Positions 8,271 to 17,277 of a stretch of DNA of 64,000 bases are shown piece by piece. Each line of letters opens with the position of its first letter. The stretch's first letter is position 1. The notes beneath the pieces were generated by a model that saw only the letters and a program-made list of their open reading frames with translations, ran no database searches and was not told the origin of the DNA. Both the position numbers and the translations under genes were made by a program. This stretch comes from Bradyrhizobium japonicum USDA 6 (GTDB taxonomy: Bacteria; Pseudomonadota; Alphaproteobacteria; Rhizobiales; Xanthobacteraceae), in assembly GCF_000284375.1 (NCBI RefSeq), contig NC_017249.1, positions 6,751,001-6,815,000 on the forward strand, written 5' to 3'.

Positions 8271-9608
8271 ATGATTTCCAGCACGGATGGCGCCGTCACA
8301 GCCGCGCCTCTTCGCACCGGTTTCCGTTGGTTCCAACTCGCCATGGGCATCGTCTGCATGGCGATGATCGCCAATCTGCAATACGGCTGGACGCTGTTCG
8401 TCGATCCGATCGATGCGGCGCACCATTGGGGACGCGCCGCGATCCAGCTCGCCTTCACCATCTTCGTCGTCACCGAGACCTGGCTGGTGCCGATCGAGGC
8501 CTGGTTCGTCGACAAATACGGTCCGCGCATCGTGATCATGTTCGGCGGCGTCATGATCGCGCTGTCCTGGGTGCTCAACTCCTACGCTGACTCGCTCGCC
8601 CTGCTCTACGCCGCCGCGGTCGTCGGCGGCATGGGCGCGGGCGCGGTGTACGGCACCTGCGTCGGCAACGCGCTGAAATGGTTTCCCGACCGCCGCGGCC
8701 TCGCCGCCGGCGCGACCGCCGCCGGCTTCGGTGCAGGTGCCGCGCTCACGATCGTGCCCATCGCGACCATGATCGCATCGAGCGGCTATCAGCACGCGTT
8801 CCTCACCTTCGGCATCGGCCAGGGCCTGATCGTGTTCGTGCTCGCCTTCTTCATTCAGCCGCCGCGGATCTCGATTCCGCCGAAGAAGAAGCAGCTCAAC
8901 CTGCCGCAGACCAAGATCGACTTCACCCCGCCGCAAGTGCTGCGCAGCCCGATTTTCTGGGTGATGTATCTCGTCTTCGTCATGGTCGCCTCCGGCGGCC
9001 TGATGACCGCGGCGCAGATCGGCCCGATCGCGCACGACTTCAAGATCGCCGACACGCCGGTGACGCTCGCGGGCTTCCAGATGGCGGCATTGACGTTCGC
9101 GATCTCGCTCGACCGCATCTTCGACGGTTTCGGACGTCCCTTCTTCGGCTGGGTCTCCGACACGATCGGCCGCGAGCACACCATGTTCATCGCGTTCGGC
9201 ACCGCGGCGGTGATGCTGCTGACGCTGTCGGCCTATGGACACATCCCGATCGTGTTCGTGCTCGCGACCGCGATTTATTTCGGCGTGTTCGGCGAAATCT
9301 ACTCGCTGTTCCCCGCGACCTGCGGCGACACGTTCGGCTCGAAATACGCAACCACCAACAACGGCATGCTCTACACCGCGAAGGGCACGGCATCCCTGCT
9401 CGTCCCGCTCGCCAGCGTGATCTCGGCAACGTACGGCTGGAAGGCCGTGTTCGTGGTCGCGGTGGCGCTGAACGCGACGGCGGCGCTGACGGCGCTGTTC
9501 GTGATCAAGCCGCTGCGCCGCTCCTTCATTCTCGGCAAGGAAGCCGAGAGCGCCAACGCCGCGACCGGCACCGCCAAGACCGGCAGCGCCAAGACCGAGA
9601 CAGCGTAG
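8271..9608 (+). CDS. Oxalate/formate antiporter-family MFS transporter (copy 2)
   Basis: A 445-residue OFA-family MFS protein clearly paralogous to the gene before it. They share WFVDKYGPRIV, GTCVGNALKWFPD and EIYSLFP-T---DTFG-K-ATTN motifs along the whole length. The start at 8271 is chosen because GGGAGG precedes it and the helix-1 segment follows within 25 residues; the frame is open further upstream without a good site. The C-terminus adds a tail rich in Ala, Thr and Lys. It has its own dyad promoter and terminator. Two OFA copies may differ in substrate, affinity or direction (inference). Confidence 0.85.
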   Translation: MISSTDGAVTAAPLRTGFRWFQLAMGIVCMAMIANLQYGWTLFVDPIDAAHHWGRAAIQLAFTIFVVTETWLVPIEAWFVDKYGPRIVIMFGGVMIALSWVLNSYADSLALLYAAAVVGGMGAGAVYGTCVGNALKWFPDRRGLAAGATAAGFGAGAALTIVPIATMIASSGYQHAFLTFGIGQGLIVFVLAFFIQPPRISIPPKKKQLNLPQTKIDFTPPQVLRSPIFWVMYLVFVMVASGGLMTAAQIGPIAHDFKIADTPVTLAGFQMAALTFAISLDRIFDGFGRPFFGWVSDTIGREHTMFIAFGTAAVMLLTLSAYGHIPIVFVLATAIYFGVFGEIYSLFPATCGDTFGSKYATTNNGMLYTAKGTASLLVPLASVISATYGWKAVFVVAVALNATAALTALFVIKPLRRSFILGKEAESANAATGTAKTGSAKTETA

Positions 9609-9635
9609 CGACCACACACGCCTTTCAATCGGTCG

Positions 9636-9669
9636 AAAGGGGCGCAGCGATGCGCCCCTTTTGCTTTTT
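9636..9669 (+). terminator. Rho-independent terminator after OFA copy 2
   Basis: Hairpin AAAGGGGCGC pairing with GCGCCCCTTTT, followed by a TTGCTTTTT tail, about 28 bases past the stop codon. Confidence 0.88.
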
Positions 9670-9731
9670 GGCACGATGACAAACGTCAGTATTCCTGCCG
9701 CAAGAATTTTCGGATCAGCCAAATCGAATGC

Positions 9732-9760
9732 TTGACGATTGGCATTATGTATACCACACT
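9732..9760 (+). promoter_or_regulatory. Promoter with TGGCAT-N5-ATACCA dyad in the spacer (site 5)
   Basis: Dyad TGGCATTATGTATACCA at 9740-9756. A strong -35 TTGACG is at 9732-9737 and a -10 CACACT at 9755-9760. A start near 9767 leaves a short leader with a GGGAGGT ribosome site for the CBS gene. Confidence 0.6.
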
Positions 9761-9789
9761 TCCCCTGTCATTCACCCAGGGAGGTCGCA

Positions 9790-10218
9790 ATGCTGGTCGG
9801 AGACATTCTGCGCAAGAAGACACCGCGCGTTGTCACGGTGCGAATGAACGAAACGGTGGGTATCGCCGCCAAGCTGATGCGCGCCAACAACATCAGCGCG
9901 CTGGTGGTCAAGGACGTGGTCCGCTCCGAAGGCAACACCGCGGTCGGCATGTTCACCGAGCGCGACGTGGTGCGCGCCGTCGCCGAGCATGGTGCCAACG
10001 CGATCAACGTCAAGGTCTCGCAGCTCGTGTCGGTGCAGCAGCTGGTGTCCTGCAGCTCCTCAGACACGATCGAGCACGTCCGGCATCTGATGAACCGCAA
10101 TCACATCCGTCACCTGCCCGTCATCGACGACTACAGCCTCGTCTCCGTCATCAGCATGCGCGACATCGCAGCCGCCGTTGACGAAGCGCTCAACGGCACG
10201 CCGCAAGCAGCAGCTTAA
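9790..10218 (+). CDS. Two-CBS-domain protein
   Basis: A 142-residue protein made of a tandem CBS pair (Bateman module). CBS1 (about residues 1-68) holds GMFTERDVVRAVAEHG and CBS2 (about 75-135) ends VSVISMRDIAAAVDEAL. Such modules bind adenosyl ligands such as AMP, ATP or NAD, and regulate partner proteins. The start after GGGAGGTCGCA is preferred to a TTG further upstream, which lies inside the operator. It shares the dyad promoter with the transporters upstream, so it may report cell energy or redox state to that system (inference). Single CBS-pair proteins are often of unknown function. Confidence 0.88.
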   Translation: MLVGDILRKKTPRVVTVRMNETVGIAAKLMRANNISALVVKDVVRSEGNTAVGMFTERDVVRAVAEHGANAINVKVSQLVSVQQLVSCSSSDTIEHVRHLMNRNHIRHLPVIDDYSLVSVISMRDIAAAVDEALNGTPQAAA

Positions 10219-10248
10219 AGCGTCACACTTCCCCTGCGACTACCGGCC

Positions 10249-10272
10249 CCGGCTCGGACCTCTCCGAGCCGG
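10249..10272 (+). terminator. Possible terminator or hairpin after the CBS gene
   Basis: Perfect inverted repeat CCGGCTCGGA/TCCGAGCCGG with a 4-base loop, 30 bases past the stop. It has no clear T run, so it is a weak intrinsic terminator at best. Confidence 0.4.
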
Positions 10273-10316
10273 ACCGGATCTTTCGTCCCAAAATTCCGGA
10301 CACCCGCGAGGATTTC

Positions 10317-11336
10317 ATGAAGATCTGCATCTACGGCGCCGGCGCGATCGGCGGATATCTCGGGGTTCAGCTCGCACGCGCTGGCGCCGACGTCAGCCTG
10401 GTCGCACGCGGTGCCCACCTTGCCGCGATGCGCGAGCGCGGGCTGACCCTGCTCGCGGGCGAGGAGAAGCACACCGTGCATCCGCGCTGCACCGACGATC
10501 CCGCCGAGCTCGGCGTGCAGGACTACATCATCATCACGCTGAAGGCGCATTCGATCACCGGCGTGATCGAGAAGATGCAGCCGCTGCTCGGGCCGCACAC
10601 CCGCATCGTCACCGCCGTCAACGGCATCCCCTATTGGTATTTCTACAAGCACGGCGGCCAATACGAGAATTCGACGCTGGAGAGCATCGACCCCGGCGGA
10701 CGGCAGTGGCGCGAGATCGGCGCCGAGCGCGCCATCGGCTGCATCGTCTATCCCGCCACCGAGATCGAAGCGCCCGGCGTGATCCGCCACGTCTACGGCA
10801 ACAATTTTCCGCTCGGCGAGCCCTCGGGCGAAATCACCTCGGACGTGCAGCGCCTCGCCGATCTCTTCGTCGCCGCCGGGCTGAAAGCGCCGGTGCTCGA
10901 CCGCATCCGCGACGAGATCTGGCTGAAGCTCTGGGGCAATGTCTGCTTCAACCCGATCAGCGCACTGACCCATGCAACGCTCGACGTGATCTGCACCGAT
11001 CCCTCCACGCGTGCGCTGTCGCGCGCGATCATGGTGGAGACGCAAGGCATCGCCGAGACGTTCGGCGTCAAATTCCGCGTCGACGTCGAGCGCCGCATCG
11101 AGGGCGCCCGCAAGGTCGGCGCGCACAAGACCTCGATGCTCCAGGATCTCGAGCGCGGCCGTCCGATGGAGATCGACCCGCTCGTCACCGTGGTGCAGGA
11201 GATGGGCCGCCTCACCGGCATCGCCACGCCCGCGCTCGACTCGGTGCTGGCGATGGTGACCCAGCGCGCCCGCATCGCCGGCCTCTATGACGGCGTCTCG
11301 GCACCTCACGATCCCCGCGCACTGGCGGTGGCATGA
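10317..11336 (+). CDS. PanE/ApbA-family ketopantoate reductase-like oxidoreductase
   Basis: A 339-residue NAD(P)H-dependent reductase. An N-terminal Rossmann fold begins KICIYGAGAIGGYLGVQLAR, and the C-terminal helical domain contains the family KLWGNVCFNPISALTHAT segment with catalytic Lys and Asn. True PanE reduces 2-dehydropantoate to pantoate for coenzyme A synthesis. Proteobacteria carry several paralogues acting on other 2-keto acids, and this one is not beside panB or panC. GAGG precedes the ATG. Its stop overlaps the start of the FAH-family gene, so the two are co-translated and may act on related keto acids (inference). Confidence 0.85.
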   Translation: MKICIYGAGAIGGYLGVQLARAGADVSLVARGAHLAAMRERGLTLLAGEEKHTVHPRCTDDPAELGVQDYIIITLKAHSITGVIEKMQPLLGPHTRIVTAVNGIPYWYFYKHGGQYENSTLESIDPGGRQWREIGAERAIGCIVYPATEIEAPGVIRHVYGNNFPLGEPSGEITSDVQRLADLFVAAGLKAPVLDRIRDEIWLKLWGNVCFNPISALTHATLDVICTDPSTRALSRAIMVETQGIAETFGVKFRVDVERRIEGARKVGAHKTSMLQDLERGRPMEIDPLVTVVQEMGRLTGIATPALDSVLAMVTQRARIAGLYDGVSAPHDPRALAVA

Positions 11337-12121
11337 TGGCGGGCGAGATGAAACAATGGCTGCGCTTCCGCCATGCCGGTGCGACCGGTTTCGGCACGCT
11401 AACCTCATCGGGCATCAGCGTCCATGAAGGCGAGATGTTCGGCCGCAACGCGGCGACCGGCAAAACGCTTGCACTGTCGGAGGTCGAGCTGCTCGCACCT
11501 TGCGCGCCCAGCAAGATCGTCGCGCTCTGGAATAATTTCCACGCGCTCGCCGCCAAGCTGAACCAGCCCGAGCCGCCGGAGCCGCTCTATCTGCTGAAGG
11601 CGACCACCACGATCACGACGCCTGGCGCGGTGATCCGCCGCCCCTCTTATTACGACGGCAAGACCACCTATGAGGGCGAGCTTGGCATCGTCATCGGCAG
11701 GGCCTGCGCCCGCGTCTCGCCGGCGGAAGCGGACAGCTTCATCTTCGGCTACACCTGCGTCAACGACATCACCGCCAACGACATCCTGACCAGCGATCCC
11801 ACCTTCCCGCAATGGGCCCGGGCCAAGGGCATCGATGATTACGGCCCGTTCGGCCCCGTCATCGCGACAGGCCTCGATCCGACCAAGCTTGCTGTGCGCA
11901 CCATCCTCAACGGGGCGGAGCGGCAGAACTATCCGATCTCGGACATGATCTTCACCGCGCAGGAGCTGGTCAGCAAGATCTCCCACGACATGACCCTGCT
12001 TCCAGGCGACCTCATCGCCGTCGGCACCTCGGTCGGCGTCGGGGTGATGAAGGAGCCGGTGAATATTGTGACCGTCGCGATCGACGGCATCGGCGAGCTG
12101 ACGAACGAGTTTCGGCTGTAG
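11333..12121 (+). CDS. Fumarylacetoacetate hydrolase (FAH) family protein
   Basis: A 262-residue protein of the FAH fold. The metal-binding signature YEGELGIVIGRA and GYTCVNDITANDI are in the central region, and the C-terminal LLPGDLIAVGTSVGVG is typical of the family. Members hydrolyse acylpyruvates, isomerise or decarboxylate aromatic ring-cleavage products, or decarboxylate oxaloacetate. The substrate cannot be read from sequence. The ATG at 11333 overlaps the previous stop (ATGA); an ATG at 11336 or 11348 is also possible. The coupling to the PanE-like reductase suggests one small pathway handling 2-keto acids. Confidence 0.85.
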   Translation: MMAGEMKQWLRFRHAGATGFGTLTSSGISVHEGEMFGRNAATGKTLALSEVELLAPCAPSKIVALWNNFHALAAKLNQPEPPEPLYLLKATTTITTPGAVIRRPSYYDGKTTYEGELGIVIGRACARVSPAEADSFIFGYTCVNDITANDILTSDPTFPQWARAKGIDDYGPFGPVIATGLDPTKLAVRTILNGAERQNYPISDMIFTAQELVSKISHDMTLLPGDLIAVGTSVGVGVMKEPVNIVTVAIDGIGELTNEFRL

Positions 12122-12131
12122 CCCTCCCAGT

Positions 12132-12165
12132 CATTCCGGGCGCAACTCCGTCGTGCCCCGGAATG
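12132..12165. repeat. Short palindromic intergenic element
   Basis: Arms CATTCCGGG and CCCGGAATG enclose a loop of about 16 bases directly after the FAH-family gene. It is a familiar short form of Bradyrhizobium intergenic repeats and could act as a terminator-like hairpin. Confidence 0.5.
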
Positions 12166-12280
12166 AAAGCCCACCGGCCATTTTCGCCGCAGCGCGGCAA
12201 AATTGATCCTGCGCAAATCGCGCCGTCGCGGCTGCCTTTATCCTTTCCGGCAATCGATTTCTGATGCCAGGGAGGACGCC

Positions 12281-12397
12281 ATGTCGAATGCCGGCTATGC
12301 GCTTTTGTGGACGGCCTTGTACTTTGCTCTCGCGTTCGCCGCGATCTTCGTGGTCTGGTTTGCCGACAAGATGCGCTCGAACTTCCTCGGCAAGTGA
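12281..12397 (+). CDS. Small single-pass membrane protein (38 aa)
   Basis: A 38-residue ORF preceded by a strong AGGGAGG ribosome site 7 bases before the ATG. Residues 6-27 (ALLWTALYFALAFAAIFVVW) form one membrane helix. The positively charged C-terminal end (ADKMRSNFLGK) suggests that this end stays in the cytoplasm. No homologue with a known function is recognised. The good start signal and clean helix support a real gene despite its size. Confidence 0.6.
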   Translation: MSNAGYALLWTALYFALAFAAIFVVWFADKMRSNFLGK

Positions 12398-12412
12398 TAG
12401 CGAGCACGACGT

Positions 12413-12491
12413 CGTAGCCCGGATGAGCGGAGCGTATACGGGACAGACCGTGACGCGGTCCCGCATATCACTACGCTCATGGGGACTACAG
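12413..12491. repeat. Intergenic inverted repeat (CGTAGCCCGGATGAGCG type)
   Basis: An arm CGTAGCCCGGATGAGCG at the left and a degenerate complement CGCTCATGGGGACTAC at the right enclose a further GGGACAG..GTCCC-like core. It belongs to the same general class as the element at 54442-54511. No coding signal is seen within. Confidence 0.55.
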
Positions 12492-12667
12492 GCCTCGCAT
12501 CTTCGGGAAAACTCGGCAACTCCAGCAGGCCCTTCCACCGTCTGCTGGCACAACCAGTCGTGGATTCGCGCGACCAAGCGCATCAGGCAATCCGCGCGCC
12601 CCTTGATCTCGGTTCCGCTCTCCAATAGCAACTATGGCGAGAATGTGTCCCGGGTGGGGAAGTCACG

Positions 12668-14074
12668 ATGTGGCTGTTTTTCGTGGTTGCCTGGTTTGTC
12701 CTGCTAGCCGCCATCGCGATCCTCGCCCAGCAGGCGTTTGGTTACGACGTCGCGCACCTGCCCGCGATGTTTGCGGACCTGCCGATGCCGCAGCGTCTCG
12801 CAACCGGCGCGATCGTGACGCTCGGGCTGGCGCTGATCGGCGCCCCCGCCTGGCGGCTCTCGCGCCAGGACCGGCGCCTCAATACCCTGCGCGACCGCCT
12901 CAAGAAGACCCGCGAGGACGTCGTCGTCGCGCACGCCCTGCAAAACCACCTCGACGCCACCGTCCAGCACCTGATCGAAAGCGATCCCCGGGAGGCCGTC
13001 TCCGCCCTCCATGACAAGCTGGGCGAGGTTGAGCAGCGCGCGCTTCTCCAGCAGGGCCGCAACGAATCCACCGACATGCACGACCAGCTCGCCGAGATCC
13101 GCCGGCGCCAGCAGGGGGTGCGAGAGATGGTCGGCAAGGTCGCCGATCAGCGGCGCGCGGTCGAGCCTGTTTTCACCGAGATCCGCGACCGCCAGAACCA
13201 GCTCGAACGCTCCCTGCTCGACCTCGAGACCGACGACCGCAAGAACAACCTCGCCGACCGCCTGAAGGACGTGGCGCGCGACGTATCGGCGCTGCTGTCA
13301 CGGGTGAACGCGGTCCAGGACACGTTCGTGACCCTCAACCAGTACAGGGAAGATCTGGCGAAATCCCATGCCGAGCTGGTCCCGCTGCGCTCGTCGGACG
13401 CCGGCATCAACGCCCTGATCGGCGAGCTCGGCCTCAGCCATGACCGGCTGGCCAAGAGCATCGACGAGCTCGAGACCGGCGGCGAGGCGCCGCTCGACAC
13501 TCGCGTCGAGACGCTCTCGAAGAACAAGATCGAGATCGCGCAGCGCCTCGCCCGCATCGACGACAGCTTCAACATCCTGAAAGCGATCCGGCTCGATTTC
13601 GAGGAGCTCGGCCAGCGCCAGGCCCAGCTCGAACGCTCGCTCGCCGACGTCGAAACCGACCCCGACGGCAAGACCCTCGTCGATCGCCAGAACGCGCTGA
13701 ACGATTTCGTCCTCCAGTCGCGCCAGCGGCTCGGCGCGTTGCAGGAGACGCTGGCGACGCTGAACGCCTTCAAGACGGAGCTGTCGAAGTCGCAGGCCGA
13801 TCTCGTCCCGTTGAAGGCGCCAGTGTTCGGCATCGAGGCCATGATCGCCGAAGTCGGCGCCACCCGCGATCTCCTCGCGAAAGCCGTCGGCGAGATCGAG
13901 GCGAACGGCGACGTCACCCTCGCCTCACGTGTCGATGCCCTCGCCAGGAGCAAGCGCGAGGTTGAAGACCGCCTCGCCCGCATCTTCGACAATTTCAACG
14001 CGCTCGATGCGCTGCGCAAGGACATCGGCGGCATCTTCTCGACGATCCGGAACAGCCTGAACCGGATCGGATGA
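12668..14074 (+). CDS. Membrane-anchored coiled-coil protein with two ~140-residue repeats
   Basis: A 468-residue protein of unknown function. Two N-terminal membrane helices (about residues 3-22 and 43-62) precede a long, charged, almost wholly helical region. Two copies of a ~140-residue unit can be aligned: residues 171-310 and 312-452. Each runs RQ-QLERSL-D-ETD, then TLN-(Y/F)--(D/E)L-KS-A-LVPL, then I-GELG or IAEVG, then a closing LARI-D-FN segment. This resembles spectrin- or EzrA-like helical-bundle repeats in design, not in clear homology. It probably sits in the inner membrane with a cytoplasmic rod. GGGG lies about 10 bases before the ATG. The next gene also encodes a membrane protein. 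Confidence 0.75.
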   Translation: MWLFFVVAWFVLLAAIAILAQQAFGYDVAHLPAMFADLPMPQRLATGAIVTLGLALIGAPAWRLSRQDRRLNTLRDRLKKTREDVVVAHALQNHLDATVQHLIESDPREAVSALHDKLGEVEQRALLQQGRNESTDMHDQLAEIRRRQQGVREMVGKVADQRRAVEPVFTEIRDRQNQLERSLLDLETDDRKNNLADRLKDVARDVSALLSRVNAVQDTFVTLNQYREDLAKSHAELVPLRSSDAGINALIGELGLSHDRLAKSIDELETGGEAPLDTRVETLSKNKIEIAQRLARIDDSFNILKAIRLDFEELGQRQAQLERSLADVETDPDGKTLVDRQNALNDFVLQSRQRLGALQETLATLNAFKTELSKSQADLVPLKAPVFGIEAMIAEVGATRDLLAKAVGEIEANGDVTLASRVDALARSKREVEDRLARIFDNFNALDALRKDIGGIFSTIRNSLNRIG

Positions 14075-14126
14075 AGGCGCACGGCGCGTTCGAACCGCGA
14101 CCCGCGACCGTGCGACCAACCACCGC

Positions 14127-14843
14127 ATGCGCATCATCCTTGGTCTCCTCTCTGCCCTGCTCGGCGCACTCGCCGGCTGGTTCGCCCTTGCCACACTGGT
14201 GATCGCGTTGTCGGGGCCGGACCGCGATGGCGGCATCGCCATGGGCGCCTTCTTCGACATCGGTCCGATCGGCGGCGTCGCCGGCCTGATCGCCGGCGTC
14301 TGGCTGTTCACACGCATTGGCCTCGTTCGAAACAAGGCATTGCCTCAAGAGACGGGATCATCCGAGACCGCACCTCGCCCTGGGACGCGCTTGTCGTTTC
14401 CCTTTGCTGCGACGCTTTTGTCCGTCGCGGCCATCCTTTGCTGGTGGGGATGGCATGAATTCATCCGCTCGCCCTATCTCAGCCACGGCTACATGACCCT
14501 CGAGCTGCAATTCAGGCTTCCTGCCGGCACAGCGCTGCCGGACAACAAGGACGATGTGCGGATCGAGGTCGAGGAAGCGGAGGGATACGCGATGGCCGGA
14601 CCGGCTGCGAATTGGCGCGCGCATGATGGCGACCGTCCGGCGATCATTGCCTCGGCCTCGCTGATGTACAAGACGCGCCATCGGGCCGTTCGCCTGACGC
14701 TCCCCGGCATTCCCACGCAAAGCTGGCCGATCGATCTTCCCGCCAATCCGGATCCGACGCCGGGCTATTCGCCCTGGCACGCTGCGAGCGAACCGTCGCC
14801 GACGAAGGTCGAGATGCACTTTCGCCTCACCGCCGACCACTGA
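14127..14843 (+). CDS. Membrane protein with C-terminal extracytoplasmic domain, unknown function
   Basis: A 238-residue protein. Two helices occupy about residues 5-28 and 40-62 and a third about 87-107. A soluble domain of about 130 residues follows, with alternating strand-like segments (HGYMTLELQFRLPAGTALP and later VRLTLPGIPTQSWPIDLP). That pattern suggests a beta-rich domain outside the inner membrane. It follows the coiled-coil gene by 53 bases in the same direction. I do not recognise the family. Confidence 0.65.
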   Translation: MRIILGLLSALLGALAGWFALATLVIALSGPDRDGGIAMGAFFDIGPIGGVAGLIAGVWLFTRIGLVRNKALPQETGSSETAPRPGTRLSFPFAATLLSVAAILCWWGWHEFIRSPYLSHGYMTLELQFRLPAGTALPDNKDDVRIEVEEAEGYAMAGPAANWRAHDGDRPAIIASASLMYKTRHRAVRLTLPGIPTQSWPIDLPANPDPTPGYSPWHAASEPSPTKVEMHFRLTADH

Positions 14844-15047
14844 AGCGCAGAGCGCAGGATTGCGGACTGACCGACGCACAGCGCCGCGCCGAAACATCCA
14901 GACACATCACATCTCCGCGCACCCGATCAATGCCGCCAACTTGTCCCGCGCGCGCCGCAACTTGGACGCATTCCGACGTCCTTTTGTGAAGCGTGTCTGG
15001 GGGCACGGCACTGCCGTGTTTGGACTAAACCTTCTAGGGGTATCACT

Positions 15048-15239
15048 GTGAAGAAGATTGTAATTGCTCTGGGTGCGACGCTTGCTCTGGTGACGGCTGC
15101 GAACGCTGCGGATCTGCCGCGTCGCCAGCCCGTCTATCCTGCGGAGCAGGCGCCGATCGGCAAGATGCCGATTGGCAAGAGCCCGATTGGAAAGGCCCCG
15201 ATCGGCAAGGCGCCCGCCCCGGTCGCTGCGCGCTACTGA
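15048..15239 (+). CDS. Small secreted protein with PIGK tandem repeats
   Basis: A 63-residue protein starting at GTG. The signal peptide (KKIVIALGATLALVTAANA) is followed by a mature part of about 43 residues. This contains four copies of (A/M/S)PIGK in a row, each about five residues, then APAPVAARY. The repeat is also visible in DNA as a 15-base period (CCGATTGGCAAG-like). The mature peptide is proline- and lysine-rich and should be unstructured in the periplasm. Function unknown. An alternative is a small lipid- or wall-binding peptide. Confidence 0.65.
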   Translation: MKKIVIALGATLALVTAANAADLPRRQPVYPAEQAPIGKMPIGKSPIGKAPIGKAPAPVAARY

Positions 15240-15289
15240 TAGCGGCATCGCTGCATCAGTGTAACGGCCGGCAGTCGAGGGGGCACAGC

Positions 15290-15940
15290 GTGAAGAACAA
15301 ATCTGATCGATCGGGATCCTGCATCCTCGCGGGATTCGCCCTCGCGGCGATGCTCGCCTGCACGACCCCCTCGGCCTCGGCCCACGAAGCGAACAAGCGC
15401 GTTGCCGATGCCGATGCGCTTGCTACGACCGACTCCGTATCACGGCCGGCGCCGCAATCGACGCGGCGCCCCGTCGCACGCGCAGAGAAAGGTCCCTACT
15501 ACGTCGACTTCCGCGCGCGGACGGCGGCGAGCTGGGGCCATGCGTTCGTCTGGTACGGCAAGACCAGCGAGCGCGCCGTCGAAGTCGCGGGCCTCACGCC
15601 CGCCGGCGACACCTGGGCTTATGTGCTCGGTCACCTCACCTGGGTGCCAGCCGAAACCGGCGCGAGCTACGGCGATCTCGATCCGGACTATCTGACCGCG
15701 AGCTATCGCGTCTATCTGAACGAAGCCGACGCCAAGCGCGTGTTCGCCTACATCAAGAAATTGCAGGCGAGCTCGCCGGTCTGGAATGCCGAGACCACCA
15801 ACTGCACCGGCTTCATCGGCGACATCGCCGAGTTCATGGGCCTGCAGGTTCCCTACCGCTGGCAGCGCCCGGAAAACTTCGTCAACAGCCTCAAGGAAAT
15901 GAACGGCGGCCGCCAGATGGTGCGGCTGTCGGCGGAGTAG
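15290..15940 (+). CDS. Secreted protein with putative permuted NlpC/P60-like domain
   Basis: A 216-residue protein beginning at GTG with a signal peptide (hydrophobic run ILAGFALAAMLACTTPSASA). A Thr/Arg-rich linker leads to a folded domain from about residue 65. That domain holds SWGHAFVWYG (a candidate catalytic His) and, some 90 residues later, TTNCTGFIGDIA (a candidate catalytic Cys). The His-before-Cys order fits permuted papain-like folds such as LRAT/DUF4105-type hydrolases. That assignment is by motif shape and is not secure. It lies 50 bases after the PIGK gene and may be co-transcribed with it. Confidence 0.65.
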   Translation: MKNKSDRSGSCILAGFALAAMLACTTPSASAHEANKRVADADALATTDSVSRPAPQSTRRPVARAEKGPYYVDFRARTAASWGHAFVWYGKTSERAVEVAGLTPAGDTWAYVLGHLTWVPAETGASYGDLDPDYLTASYRVYLNEADAKRVFAYIKKLQASSPVWNAETTNCTGFIGDIAEFMGLQVPYRWQRPENFVNSLKEMNGGRQMVRLSAE

Positions 15941-15960
15941 CCGTTCACTCCATACCCGGT

Positions 15961-16062
15961 GTCATTGCCCGCGAAAGCGGGCAATCCAGTATTACAGAGA
16001 CAGCGAGGCTAGAGCCGAGCAGCCGCGGCGTACTGGATACCCCGCCTTCGCGGGGTACGACG
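15961..16062. repeat. Palindromic intergenic repeat (GTCATTGCCCGCGAAAGCGG type)
   Basis: The left part has a CCCGC-GAAA-GCGGG hairpin, then CAATCCAGTA. The right part has TACTGGATA then CCCCGC-CTTC-GCGGGG. The CAGTA/TACTG arms make the whole a compound inverted repeat. It is of the mosaic type common between Bradyrhizobium genes and accounts for part of the 316-base gap before 16257, the rest of which shows nothing. Confidence 0.65.
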
Positions 16063-16148
16063 GGGGAGTTTGAGGAAAGGGCTTGCCTCATCGGGCAACG
16101 ACGCCCCTCGATTATCCGCTCCACGGAATCCCCTCACCCCCCGCATGA

Positions 16149-17252
<1,104 letters not shown>

Positions 17253-17277
17253 TCACTGCAAGAAGCGAGAGTAATTC

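Noticed and set aside
2452..9760. Sigma-54 promoters suggested by TGGCA at the shared sites
   Set aside because: The downstream TTGC element at the needed distance is missing in all five sites; a dyad in a sigma-70-like spacer fits better.
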